Part shown: in pieces, positions 1 to 7,510 of the stretch | Layout of the letters: each line of letters starts with the position of its first letter | Position numbering within the stretch: the first letter of the stretch is position 1 | NCBI GenBank assembly: GCA_900469475.1 | Contig: UBXG01000016.1 | Coordinates: 283,977 to 347,976, forward strand | DNA from: Hyphomicrobiales bacterium | Lineage (GTDB): Bacteria; Pseudomonadota; Alphaproteobacteria; Rhizobiales; Rhizobiaceae | DNA: 64,000 nucleotides | Reading direction: 5' to 3' | The notes under the pieces: model-generated | Told to the model about the DNA's origin: nothing | The model's database searches: none | Seen by the model: the letters and a program-made list of their open reading frames with translations, nothing else | Program-made: the position numbers and the translations under genes

Positions 1-2039
1 ATGGTCTTGATGCCCTTCTTCCAGGCATAGATCTGCGCCTTGTTGATATCGCGCGTGGTCGCGGTGTCGCGGAAGAAAAGCGTCAGCGACAGGCCCTGGT
101 CGACATGCTGGGTCGCGGCCGCATAGGTGTCGATAATCTTTTCCGGACCGATTTCGTAGGCGTCCTGGTAGTAATCGAGATTGTCGTTCGTCATGAAGGC
201 AGCCGGGTAGTAGACGCGGCCGATCTTGCCTTCCTTGCGGATCTCGATCTTGGAGACGATCGGGTGGATCGAAGAGGTCGAGTGGTTGATATAGGAGATC
301 GAGCCCGTCGGCGGCACGGCCTGCAGGTTCTGGTTATAGAGCCCGCCTTCCATCACGGCTTTCTTGAGTTCCAGCCAATCTTCCTGGGTCGGAACGGCAA
401 TGCCGGCCTTTTCGAAGATTTCCGCGACACGTTCGGTCGCAGGCTTCCATTCCTGGTTCGTATATTTGTCGAAATATTCGCCGGAGGCGTATTTCGAATT
501 CTCGAAGCCCTTGAAGCTCTGGCCTCGCTCGACCGCAAGCAGGTTCGAGCCGCGAATGGCGTGGTAGGTCACCGTATAGAAATAGATATTGGTGAAATCG
601 ACGCCCTCTTCCGAACCGTAGAAAATGCGCTCGCGGGCGAGATAACCGTGCAGGTTCATCTGGCCGAGACCGATGGCATGGCTCTCGTCATTGCCCTTTT
701 CGATCGAGGGTACGGAGGAGATATGGCTCATGTCGGAGACAGCCGTCAGCGCGCGGATCGACATTTCGATCGTCTTGCCGAAATCCGGGCTGTCCATCGC
801 GGCTGCGATGTTGAGCGAGCCGAGATTGCAGGAGATATCCTTGCCCATATGCTTGTAGGACAGATCGTCGTTGTATTCACTAGCTTCGCTGACTTGCAGG
901 ATTTCCGAGCAGAGATTGCTCATGGTGATGCGGCCGGCAACCGGATTGGCGCGGTTCACCGTGTCTTCGAACATGATGTAGGGATAGCCGCTCTCGAACT
1001 GGATTTCGGCGATCACCTGGAAGAATTCGCGCGCCTTGATCTTCTTCTTGCGGATGCGGCTGTCGCCCACCATCTCGCGATACTTCTCCGTCACCGAAAT
1101 CTCGGTAAACGGCACGCCATAGACACGCTCTACATCATAGGGCGAGAAGAGGTACATATCCTCGTTGTTCTTTGCGAGCTCGAAGGTGATGTCGGGAATG
1201 ACCACGCCGAGCGACAGCGTCTTGATGCGGATCTTCTCGTCGGCATTTTCGCGCTTAGTATCGAGGAAGCGCATGATGTCGGGATGGTGAGCGTTCAGGT
1301 AGACGGCGCCCGCCCCCTGCCGCGCCCCAAGCTGGTTGGCATAGGAGAAGGAATCTTCCAGCAGCTTCATGACGGGAATGATGCCGGACGACTGGTTCTC
1401 GATGTGCTTGATCGGCGCACCGGCCTCACGGATGTTGGTGAGCGATAGCGCCACGCCTCCGCCGCGTTTCGAAAGCTGCAGAGCCGAGTTAATGGCGCGG
1501 CCAATCGATTCCATGTTGTCTTCGACACGCAGCAGGAAACACGAAACCAGCTCTCCGCGCTGCTTCTTGCCGGCATTGAGGAAGGTCGGCGTTGCCGGCT
1601 GGAACCGGCCGGAGATGATCTCGTCGACCAGATCGCGGGCAAGTTGCTCGCTGCCCTGCGCCAGCGTCAGCGCGACCATGCAGATGCGGTCTTCATAACG
1701 CTCGAGATAACGTTTTCCATCGAAGGTCTTCAGCGTGTAGCTGGTGTAGTATTTGAAGGCGCCGAGGAAAGTCGGGAAACGGAACTTCTTCGCATAGGCG
1801 TGATCGAAGAGATCGCGCACGAAATTGAAGGAATATTGATCCAGCACCTCCTGTTCGTAGTAGCCTTCCGTCACCAGGTAATCGAGCTTTTCCCTCAGGT
1901 TATGGAAGAAGACCGTGTTCTGATTGACGTGCTGGAGAAAGTACTGCTTGGCCGCCATGCGATCCTTGTCGAGCTGGATTTTTCCGTGCTCGTCATAGAG
2001 GTTCAGCATGGCGTTCAGTGCGTGATAATCCAAGGCCAT
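1..2039 (-). CDS. nrdE: Class Ib ribonucleotide reductase large subunit NrdE (3' end cut off by window)
   Basis: Catalytic alpha subunit that reduces ribonucleoside diphosphates to deoxyribonucleotides in the cytosol, working with NrdF (outside the window), NrdI and NrdH. The minus-strand translation follows NrdE closely: YHALNAMLNLYDEHG at the N terminus, GELVSCFLL with the first active-site cysteine, SKRGGGVALS, NLCSEILQ, and AWKKGIKT at the window edge, so roughly the last 25 residues are missing. Start choice is open. The ATG at 2039 gives a product about as long as enteric NrdE (about 703 residues), but the frame stays open to a TTG at 2138 that would overlap nrdI by 13 bases. Last visible gene of the nrdHIE operon; nrdF is expected just to the left. 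Confidence 0.96.
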   Translation of the reverse strand, partial: MALDYHALNAMLNLYDEHGKIQLDKDRMAAKQYFLQHVNQNTVFFHNLREKLDYLVTEGYYEQEVLDQYSFNFVRDLFDHAYAKKFRFPTFLGAFKYYTSYTLKTFDGKRYLERYEDRICMVALTLAQGSEQLARDLVDEIISGRFQPATPTFLNAGKKQRGELVSCFLLRVEDNMESIGRAINSALQLSKRGGGVALSLTNIREAGAPIKHIENQSSGIIPVMKLLEDSFSYANQLGARQGAGAVYLNAHHPDIMRFLDTKRENADEKIRIKTLSLGVVIPDITFELAKNNEDMYLFSPYDVERVYGVPFTEISVTEKYREMVGDSRIRKKKIKAREFFQVIAEIQFESGYPYIMFEDTVNRANPVAGRITMSNLCSEILQVSEASEYNDDLSYKHMGKDISCNLGSLNIAAAMDSPDFGKTIEMSIRALTAVSDMSHISSVPSIEKGNDESHAIGLGQMNLHGYLARERIFYGSEEGVDFTNIYFYTVTYHAIRGSNLLAVERGQSFKGFENSKYASGEYFDKYTNQEWKPATERVAEIFEKAGIAVPTQEDWLELKKAVMEGGLYNQNLQAVPPTGSISYINHSTSSIHPIVSKIEIRKEGKIGRVYYPAAFMTNDNLDYYQDAYEIGPEKIIDTYAAATQHVDQGLSLTLFFRDTATTRDINKAQIYAWKKGIKT

Positions 2040-2125
2040 TTCCGCGGCCTTGGCTGGCCGATCATTCGTGGGAGCAGAAAAAGTGCTCTGCGTTTTTTCG
2101 CCCGAATCCCGCGACAAAGAAGAGC

Positions 2126-2521
2126 TTAGCGTGTCCAAAATCGTTCCAATCCGTGTCTGACATTGGCGACATCCTCATCCGTGCCTAGAAGTTCGAACCG
2201 ATAGAGATACGGCACCTGGCATTTGGCAGAGATGATGTCGCCGGCGATCCCATAGGTCGCGCCGAAGTTGCTATTGCCCGCGGCGATGACTCCGCGGATG
2301 TTCGAACGGTTGCCCGCATCGTTGAGGAAGCGGATCACCTGCTTGGGCACGGCCCCCTTGCCGCCTTCGCCGCAATAGGTCGGGACGATCAGAACGTAGG
2401 GCGAGGTCGCACGAAACTCGTCTCCCGCGGCAAGCGGGATACGAGCAGCCGGCAATGCGAGCTTGACAACGAAGCGATGGGTATTTTCCGATCGGCTGGA
2501 GAAATAGACGATCTCGCCCAC
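2126..2521 (-). CDS. nrdI: NrdI flavodoxin-like protein of class Ib ribonucleotide reductase
   Basis: Small flavodoxin-like protein that supplies the oxidant for assembling the Mn(III)2-tyrosyl radical of NrdF. The 131-residue product shows the family hallmarks: MGEIVYFSSRSENTHRFV (FMN phosphate loop), VPTYCGEGGKGAVPKQV, and AAGNSNFGATYGIAGDII. The length is normal. It sits between nrdH (11 bases upstream) and nrdE on the same strand, the standard nrdHIEF order, and should be cotranscribed from the promoter near 3.2 kb. Confidence 0.95.
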   Translation of the reverse strand: MGEIVYFSSRSENTHRFVVKLALPAARIPLAAGDEFRATSPYVLIVPTYCGEGGKGAVPKQVIRFLNDAGNRSNIRGVIAAGNSNFGATYGIAGDIISAKCQVPYLYRFELLGTDEDVANVRHGLERFWTR

Positions 2522-2532
2522 CGCCAGGATCC

Positions 2533-2754
2533 TTAAGCGAGAGCGCTGATCATGTCAGGACGGAAGCCGGCCCAATGCAGTTCCCCGGCGACAACAACCG
2601 GAACCTGACGATAGCCGAGACCTTGCACCAGCTCATAGGCGGCGGCATCGGTCGATACGTCGACGATGGTGTAGTCGATGCCTTGGCGATCAAGCGCGCG
2701 GGTGGTTGCAGTGCACTGGACGCAGGCGGGTTTGCTGTAGACGGTAATGCTCAT
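2533..2754 (-). CDS. nrdH: NrdH glutaredoxin-like redoxin
   Basis: Electron donor for class Ib ribonucleotide reductase. The 73-residue product starts MSITVYSKPACVQC and carries the redox pair C11-V-Q-C14 typical of NrdH, followed by the VPVV and GFRPD elements of the thioredoxin fold. A longer frame extends to 2835, but the ATG at 2754 is preferred because GAGG lies 6-7 bases ahead of it and because homologues start here. First gene of the operon, about 260 bases below the end of the cobalamin riboswitch. Confidence 0.95.
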   Translation of the reverse strand: MSITVYSKPACVQCTATTRALDRQGIDYTIVDVSTDAAAYELVQGLGYRQVPVVVAGELHWAGFRPDMISALA

Positions 2755-3018
2755 GAGGTATCCTCGTATGGATGGGCACAGAAAATCGCTCGGGCATCGG
2801 ATGATGCCCGCTCGGCGGGTGAAAAGTGGAGGCAAGCCTAGCCGGCGGCCGGACGCATTTCAGCGGCCGTCATTCGCGCGGGCGACTATGAATACTCAAG
2901 AACATGGACTTCACCCCGAAGTTGTTCATGCGGGGTCTTCAAGGAAGCGATGACGGCGATCCTGCCGCATGAACCATCGCTCGCCAGTCGGACACCCCGC
3001 CCGTGGACGTTGTTGCTC
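2755..3018 (-). promoter_or_regulatory. nrdH leader between riboswitch and gene, with long inverted repeat
   Basis: About 260 untranslated bases between the riboswitch and nrdH. It holds a perfect 10-bp inverted repeat, GTTCATGCGG at 2924-2933 and CCGCATGAAC at 2965-2974. A second possible pairing, ACCCCG (2932-2937) with CGGGGT (2913-2918), abuts it with a two-base overlap. No U-run follows either stem, so a Rho-independent terminator is not evident. They may be part of the riboswitch expression platform, which is inference. Confidence 0.4.
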
Positions 3019-3192
3019 AAGGCAGGTCTCCTGGCTCGCGGGTCATAACATTCGTCCTGCCTTCCCAAGACACAAGGCCTCAGTGACGTCATCAAACGAA
3101 TGCTCGCCGCTCACAGTTGCGGGGGCAGCTCCGGCTTGGCAAGCATCATGCTCGCCGACCGGCTTCCCATCTTAGCCTCCAATCCTTGCGAA
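3019..3192 (-). promoter_or_regulatory. Cobalamin (B12) riboswitch upstream of nrdHIE
   Basis: Read on the minus strand the conserved core elements of the cobalamin riboswitch appear in order: a GGGAAGCCGGT segment (about 3160-3172), GCCGGAGCTGCCCCCGCAACTGTGAGC (given here by its key parts GCCGGAG, GCCCCCGCAACTGT, about 3112-3140), CACTGAGGCC (about 3078-3087), GGGAAGGC (about 3057-3064), then AGCCAGGAGACCTGCC (3021-3036), the B12 box that closes the aptamer. All invariant blocks are present and properly spaced, so the aptamer looks intact. Placement before a B12-independent reductase fits repression when adenosylcobalamin is available. Confidence 0.93.
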
Positions 3193-3207
3193 TCAGAAGA
3201 ACCTCGA

Positions 3208-3244
3208 ACACTATATATAGTATCCTCGGTTAAAATTGCGTCAA
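3208..3244 (-). promoter_or_regulatory. nrdHIE promoter with overlapping NrdR box
   Basis: The 16-bp sequence acactatatatagtat at 3208-3223 matches the NrdR box pattern (acaCwAtATaTwgtgt). On the minus strand TTGACG (3239-3244) followed after 16 bases by TACTAT (3217-3222) forms a plausible sigma-70 promoter whose -10 lies inside the box, so NrdR binding would block initiation. Only one clear box is seen; NrdR usually uses two, and I found no convincing partner. Confidence 0.75.
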
Positions 3245-3342
3245 CTGCTTCGACAGCCTCAATCGGATTTCCACGTTGCTGGATGTCGACCATCGCACCC
3301 AACGCAGAGACTTGGGACTGGCCAAAAACAGGCTGGAGCCTT

Positions 3343-4440
3343 TCAATTGACGCTGCTTTCGCGGATGCGGTCGGCGAGATCGAGAAAATTCTGTCGCATG
3401 CGTCGCAATGTGAAATCGAGACCGAACAACCGGCCCGTTTCGCTAAATCCCATCGACTGGGCAGCCTCGGAAGTCTGAAGAGTGCTAAACGCGGCGTCGA
3501 AAGCCGCGTCGCCTGCCGAAAGCACATCCGGATCGATTTCACCACCGGCACGCAACGCCCGGCCGCATGTCTCCGCAAAACGGGCCTGTGCCTCCAGCAT
3601 TCCGCCTGCCTGCGGCCCGATCGCTTCGACAATCGCCGGCGGGAAAGGTGTCTCCACGATGTGGCTGAGATAGGTCATGTCGTTGCGGATGCGCCAGAGC
3701 GAACGGGGAATGGCCTCCGAAATTCCCTGTCGTGTCAGCCAGAAGGCGCGCTCGCGCTGCGCGTCGCTCAAAAGCGCTTCTGTCGCCATCAAGGACTGAC
3801 GCAGGGCGATATTTGCCTCGGTGGCCGATACAGGCTCCCCCTTTTCGACGCCGGCTGCGAGCCTTCGCAAGATCTGCGCCATGACATCGAGTGCCGACCC
3901 GAAGCGATCCAAAACCATGGTCCGCGAGCGCGTCGGCAGGATGAACAGGCTGGCGAGCACGCCGACGACACCGCCCAGGGTAATTTCGGCGATGCGATCG
4001 ATCACGAAAATCTCGACGGGAACGGCGGCGGAATGTGTCAGCATGACAATCGCGGCCGTCAGTCCGGCGTTGCGCAGACGAGGCACGCGCACCGCCACGA
4101 AACTTGAAACGCCGACGACGCAGATCAGGGCAATGCCAATCGCAAGCGGCTCCTGCGGCGTGACGAATACCGCAACACCTCCGAGCACGGCGCCTGCGAC
4201 TGTCGCAACCAGCCGGTCGAAAGCCGCTCCAGCGGTCGCGCCCACCGACGCCTGCATGACGATCAGTACCGTGAAGACGGCCCAATAGCCCTGCTGGAGA
4301 TGGAGATGCTGTGAAATGGCATAGGTGATCGTACACGCGATCATGACCCTTAGCGCCTGCAGCGCCGCGCGTTTGGTCTGGATCAGCGATGTTTTGGGTT
4401 TTGACGGCGGCTGGCTTTGACGAATTACAGGATCGGTCAT
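3343..4440 (-). CDS. FUSC-family inner membrane protein, probable aromatic-acid-type exporter
   Basis: 365-residue membrane protein. The N-terminal half has about five or six hydrophobic segments (for example MIACTITYAISQHLHLQQGYWAVFTVL and AGAVLGGVAVFV) with the GYWAVFTVLIVMQ element typical of FUSC/YccC-type proteins such as AaeB. The C-terminal half is soluble and helical. Related proteins export aromatic acids or toxic compounds across the inner membrane; no substrate can be read from the sequence. No partner membrane-fusion gene is adjacent. The start at 4440 has only a weak ribosome site. The gene runs toward the nrd promoter, leaving about 100 bases between them. Confidence 0.85.
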   Translation of the reverse strand: MTDPVIRQSQPPSKPKTSLIQTKRAALQALRVMIACTITYAISQHLHLQQGYWAVFTVLIVMQASVGATAGAAFDRLVATVAGAVLGGVAVFVTPQEPLAIGIALICVVGVSSFVAVRVPRLRNAGLTAAIVMLTHSAAVPVEIFVIDRIAEITLGGVVGVLASLFILPTRSRTMVLDRFGSALDVMAQILRRLAAGVEKGEPVSATEANIALRQSLMATEALLSDAQRERAFWLTRQGISEAIPRSLWRIRNDMTYLSHIVETPFPPAIVEAIGPQAGGMLEAQARFAETCGRALRAGGEIDPDVLSAGDAAFDAAFSTLQTSEAAQSMGFSETGRLFGLDFTLRRMRQNFLDLADRIRESSVN

Positions 4441-4664
4441 CGCGCAAGTTTTCGCCTGGAAACGTGTGCTGACAATGGCCGTCCGGGGCTTGCCCTCTCC
4501 CTGCTGCCGCTAGTGAATGACCGCATGACCTACAATGGCAGTATTTGCGCGATTAGGGAAGGCGCGCAGGTAATGGCGAGCGCGCCGTTCAATCCTTGAG
4601 CCACTGTGCTTCCTGGACGAAAGCACAGCTCCGCCGACGACAGGAATAGAGATCGGATTTACGT

Positions 4665-5207
4665 TCAGACGGTGGCGGAAGCCTCAGGCGCCGGTGAGGT
4701 CTCGTCGACAAGCACCTGGCGCAGCCGCGCCTCCTGCTCGGGCGAGAGCGAGGTGCGTAGCAATCGTGCATGTTCGCCCTTGAATTCGGCAAGCACCTTT
4801 TCCGGCTGAACCTTGCGGATCAGGAGGAAAAGCGCGGAACTCTTCGCCGGAATGGTTTCGGCCAGACGCTTCATGAGATCGTCGTCGATACCGTAATCGG
4901 CCATCGATCCGGCAAGAGCGCCGGAGCCGGCACCGATTGCGCCGCCGACGACGAGCCCAGCAAGAGGATTGAGGAAAAGCAAACCAACGAGCGAACCCCA
5001 GAGAGCGCCCGAAAGACCACCGCTTGCGGCGCCTGCCGCCGTCAGATTGACACTCTGCTTGAGACGAACCTTTCCGGATTCATCACGAACGGCGATGACG
5101 GCATCCTCCAGGTCGATCAGATATTCTTTTTCGAGCTGAACGAGGCGGTTCAGGACAGCGTCCGCTTTGTCGGCATCATCGAAACCAAGCACAATAAGTT
5201 CTGACAT
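4665..5207 (-). CDS. DUF1269 family protein
   Basis: 180-residue protein opening MSELIVLGFDDADKADAVL, the usual start of DUF1269 proteins, with a glycine/alanine-rich hydrophobic hairpin in the middle (about residues 55-100: GGLSGALWGSLVGLLFL, GLVVGGAIGAGSGALAGS) and a soluble C-terminal part. Function is not established; members are often small envelope or stress-linked proteins. GGAGG lies just ahead of the ATG. It follows the small gene at 5262-5552 by 54 bases on the same strand and may share its promoter. Confidence 0.88.
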   Translation of the reverse strand: MSELIVLGFDDADKADAVLNRLVQLEKEYLIDLEDAVIAVRDESGKVRLKQSVNLTAAGAASGGLSGALWGSLVGLLFLNPLAGLVVGGAIGAGSGALAGSMADYGIDDDLMKRLAETIPAKSSALFLLIRKVQPEKVLAEFKGEHARLLRTSLSPEQEARLRQVLVDETSPAPEASATV

Positions 5208-5261
5208 CGAAATCCTCCGGGAGTTCCTGTTGTCGAAACGAGAAGTGAGGCGTGGGCCCCC

Positions 5262-5552
5262 TTAGTGAACAGCCGTACTGACCAATCGGTAAGGATGAGT
5301 AGCATTGAACTGCGAGATCATTGCGACAGCCTGTTGCAAAAGCCGTTCGGCATTTTCCGGATCGTCGCGGGCAAGCTCGTCTGCATTGACGCGGATTGCT
5401 TCCGCCATATTGGTGGACAGGATGGCGAATTGCTTGTTGCCTTCGACGAGGGCCTCGCGTGCATTGCCTTCCAATGTCTTCGCAACATCGATGAGAATTT
5501 CCTCGCGCTCTTCGACGCTGAGTTCCTCGATGCTTTTTGTTCTTCCTTCCAT
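5262..5552 (-). CDS. Conserved small hypothetical protein, helical and acidic
   Basis: 96-residue protein that I cannot assign to a named family. It is predicted all-helical and acidic (SIEELSVEEREEILIDVAKTLEGNAREALVEG, mentioned here only by its parts EELSVEEREE and AREALVEGNK) with no membrane segment. A GTG at 5561 is possible, but the ATG at 5552 has AGGAG eight bases upstream and is preferred. A candidate EcfG-type promoter lies 70 bases upstream, which would place it in the general stress regulon; that is inference. Confidence 0.75.
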   Translation of the reverse strand: MEGRTKSIEELSVEEREEILIDVAKTLEGNAREALVEGNKQFAILSTNMAEAIRVNADELARDDPENAERLLQQAVAMISQFNATHPYRLVSTAVH

Positions 5553-5620
5553 TTTGGTCACTCCTAACAGACGTGATTGTAACCGAGCTCATAAAGCCTC
5601 GGCTGCCACTCACTTAGGAA

Positions 5621-5645
5621 GACGCAAATTCGGGTTCAAGGTTCC
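5621..5645 (-). promoter_or_regulatory. Candidate EcfG (general stress sigma) promoter, minus strand
   Basis: On the minus strand GGAAC (5641-5645), 16 bases, then CGTC (5621-5624), one mismatch from the alphaproteobacterial EcfG pattern GGAAC-N16/17-CGTT. It reads toward the gene at 5262-5552. Inferred from pattern only. Confidence 0.4.
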
Positions 5646-5705
5646 ATTCCGCCCAACCTTCTGGCTTCCATCGACAAAGGAAATCGGTGTTTGCCTCGCG
5701 AGTAC

Positions 5706-5730
5706 GGAACAATGAGCGCGCCGCGCGGTT
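5706..5730 (+). promoter_or_regulatory. Candidate EcfG (general stress sigma) promoter, plus strand
   Basis: GGAAC (5706-5710), 16 bases, GGTT (5727-5730), one mismatch from the EcfG pattern, reading toward the gene at 5834-6100. It is divergent from a similar site 61 bases away, which strengthens both slightly. Confidence 0.38.
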
Positions 5731-5833
5731 TGACCGACATGGCCGGTCGCCCCCGCACCACGGAAGGCTCTCTGCCGCGCCATTTTCAAAAATGACGCGA
5801 GACTTCGCGGACCAGACGAACAGGATGAGCGAA

Positions 5834-6100
5834 ATGACAGACACGCGACGCGACAATGGCAACTCGAAGGCCGAGCATGACGCCACCCGCAATCGCGCCG
5901 GATCGGTTCCCGCCGACCAGACCAAAGGTGAGATCGATGCGGCGTCGGAACACGTCAAAGAGCGCGCTCCTGACGACGTGCCCAATATCGAAGCGGAAAA
6001 AGAAGCCGTCCGCCAGCATGGCGACGCCTTCGTCGTAAAGAACGACCTTGACGATGCGGACCAGCGTGAGGCTGCACCGGGCACTCGCGAGCAGCCATAG
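5834..6100 (+). CDS. Small hydrophilic hypothetical protein
   Basis: 88-residue, highly charged protein (MTDTRRDNGNSKAEHDATRN at the start; DDVPNIEAEKEAV and DDADQREAAPG later), without hydrophobic core segments, so probably intrinsically disordered. The open frame reaches back to 5687, but the part before 5834 reads like non-coding sequence. The ATG at 5834 has AGGA eight bases ahead; an ATG nine bases earlier is also possible. No family recognised. Its neighbours and the candidate EcfG promoter suggest a stress-induced protein. Confidence 0.65.
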   Translation: MTDTRRDNGNSKAEHDATRNRAGSVPADQTKGEIDAASEHVKERAPDDVPNIEAEKEAVRQHGDAFVVKNDLDDADQREAAPGTREQP

Positions 6101-6162
6101 GCCCCTCATCGGATGATCTCAGCTCAACTCCCTCTCTTTGCAATCGAAACCAGGAGACAGCT

Positions 6163-6642
6163 ATGACCGATATCGACGAGAACGCACGCGTTTGGGAACT
6201 GGTCGACAAGATCGGCTTTTGCATGCTGACCACGCAAATATCCGGAAGCCTGCGCGCACGGCCGATGGCCGCTCATCCCGAACCGATCGAAAATGCGATT
6301 TATTTCCTGACGGATGTCGCGGGCCACAAGGATGAGGAGATCGCGCGCTGGCCGAATGTCTGCCTCGCCTTCGCCGACACCCGGGGTCAAAAATATGTTT
6401 CGATATCCGGGACGGCTGAAGTCGGCAACGACCGCGAACGCGTCAGGGATCTCTGGTCCACAGGCGCCAGGGCATGGTGGGACAGTGCCGACGATCCCTC
6501 GATCCGCGTTTTGAAGGTAACGCCTGTTTTCGCCGAATACTGGGATAGCCCCGGCAGCATCATCAGCTACATTAAGATGGCGGCGGCTGCGGTCTCGAAT
6601 TCGAGACCTGACATGGGTGACAACGCGAAGGTCGAGCTTTAG
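6163..6642 (+). CDS. Pyridoxamine-5'-phosphate-oxidase-like general stress protein
   Basis: 159-residue protein of the split-barrel flavin-binding superfamily. ARVWELVDKIGFCMLTTQ followed by LRARPMAAHPEP and the NVCLAFADTRGQKYVSISG segment match the general stress protein 26-like branch. Members bind FMN/FAD or F420; the substrate is unknown. A good ribosome site (CAGGAGA) precedes the ATG. It lies 62 bases after the small gene at 5834 and is probably cotranscribed with it. Confidence 0.85.
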   Translation: MTDIDENARVWELVDKIGFCMLTTQISGSLRARPMAAHPEPIENAIYFLTDVAGHKDEEIARWPNVCLAFADTRGQKYVSISGTAEVGNDRERVRDLWSTGARAWWDSADDPSIRVLKVTPVFAEYWDSPGSIISYIKMAAAAVSNSRPDMGDNAKVEL

Positions 6643-6659
6643 GAATATTAGAGCCTGCG

Positions 6660-6688
6660 GCCATGCCGCATATAGGTGGCGGCATGGC
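6660..6688. terminator. Strong hairpin between convergent genes
   Basis: Perfect 10-bp stem GCCATGCCGC (6660-6669) / GCGGCATGGC (6679-6688) with a nine-base loop, between the ends of the genes at 6642 and 6717. No U-run on either side, so termination is likely but not canonical. Confidence 0.5.
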
Positions 6689-6716
6689 TAGCATCAGGCC
6701 TTGAAAACGCCAATTG

Positions 6717-6941
6717 CTACTCTTCCCATTCCTCGTCGTCGGCGGAAAGCAGATCCACCAGCGCAGCCACCTTACCGGCCGGCAGATGGCGGCCCTCGCC
6801 GATCAAAGCCTCATCGCTGTTGACCCAAGCCCATGCCTCGGACAGGTCCGTCGGCGTTGCGCCTGTCGCAACGATATCGGCGATAAGGGTCTCGTCGACA
6901 GGGCCGAGTACGGCGGTGACGTCTTGCGAGGTCAATGTCAT
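6717..6941 (-). CDS. Small acidic hypothetical protein
   Basis: 74-residue acidic protein beginning MTLTSQDVTAVLGPVDETL and ending SADDEEWEE. The motif ATGATPTDLSEAWAW with a following helix is seen in small uncharacterised rhizobial proteins, but I cannot name a family. The longer frame to 7019 lacks a ribosome site, whereas the ATG at 6941 is preceded by AGGAAGAGGAG. Monocistronic, converging with the stress-protein gene across the hairpin at 6660. Confidence 0.65.
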   Translation of the reverse strand: MTLTSQDVTAVLGPVDETLIADIVATGATPTDLSEAWAWVNSDEALIGEGRHLPAGKVAALVDLLSADDEEWEE

Positions 6942-7169
6942 GTCCTGCTCCTCTTCCTGTTTGTCAGACCATGAACATCCCTGAAATATAGAAACGCGAG
7001 GATGAACTTCCACCCGCAACCAAGCTGCGGGGACACAAAGTATTTCCGTTAAATAATTGAAGTATCTAGATAAACACCTTCATTTCCAGCAAAAGAAAAT
7101 CTTGCCGAGATGAACTGTGTCCAGGCTCAACGGCTTTCTACGAAAAGAAGGGGAGCGGTCTTGAACTGC

Positions 7170-7337
7170 TCAGAATGTTGGGCCGGCTGCGCCGCTCTTC
7201 AGCGTGAAATAAGCAAAGGCTGCTACGAAAAACGCAATGATGGCCAGTATCGCCAACAAACGCTTGAGCCAGGGAGGCGTTTGTTTCGGCGGTTTCGGCT
7301 TCGGACGACGTTCAAACTTGATGACATTATCGGACAT
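7170..7337 (-). CDS. 55-residue single-span membrane protein
   Basis: Short minus-strand frame starting MSDNVIKFERRPKPKPPK, then a proline-bounded basic stretch and one membrane span (RLLAILAIIAFFVAAFAYFT, about residues 26-45), ending SGAAGPTF. The cytoplasmic, positively charged N terminus before the span fits an N-in topology. Function unknown. Coding character is clear from the sharp basic-then-hydrophobic design, although no strong ribosome site is visible. Confidence 0.65.
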   Translation of the reverse strand: MSDNVIKFERRPKPKPPKQTPPWLKRLLAILAIIAFFVAAFAYFTLKSGAAGPTF

Positions 7338-7510
7338 GACAATCGATTAGCGAAGATCAAACGGTTTGCCAATCCGGTACGAACGCCAGCGATGTGACGT
7401 TTCCGCCATCGGCCAGCCAAAATGCCCATTCATCCAAACTCTCAATCTCGTCCGCAACGCTTTCAAGGTGGCGGATATCGATTGAAGCTTACAAACCCGA
7501 AGGTGCCTTC

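Noticed and set aside
105..1448. 447-codon plus-strand frame
   Set aside because: Antisense to nrdE, whose minus-strand translation matches the family residue for residue; the plus frame has no domain and is a codon-bias shadow.
2886..3095. Minus-strand 69-codon frame across the nrd leader
   Set aside because: It lies within the cobalamin riboswitch and leader, whose RNA motifs explain the sequence.
3100..4107. 335-codon plus-strand frame
   Set aside because: Antisense to the riboswitch/promoter region and the FUSC gene; no protein-like features.
7394..7510. N-terminal extension of the glycosyltransferase-like gene
   Set aside because: Residues from the ATG at 7394 are low in family character and lack a ribosome site; a TTG with GAAGG at 7511 fits better, though this is not certain.
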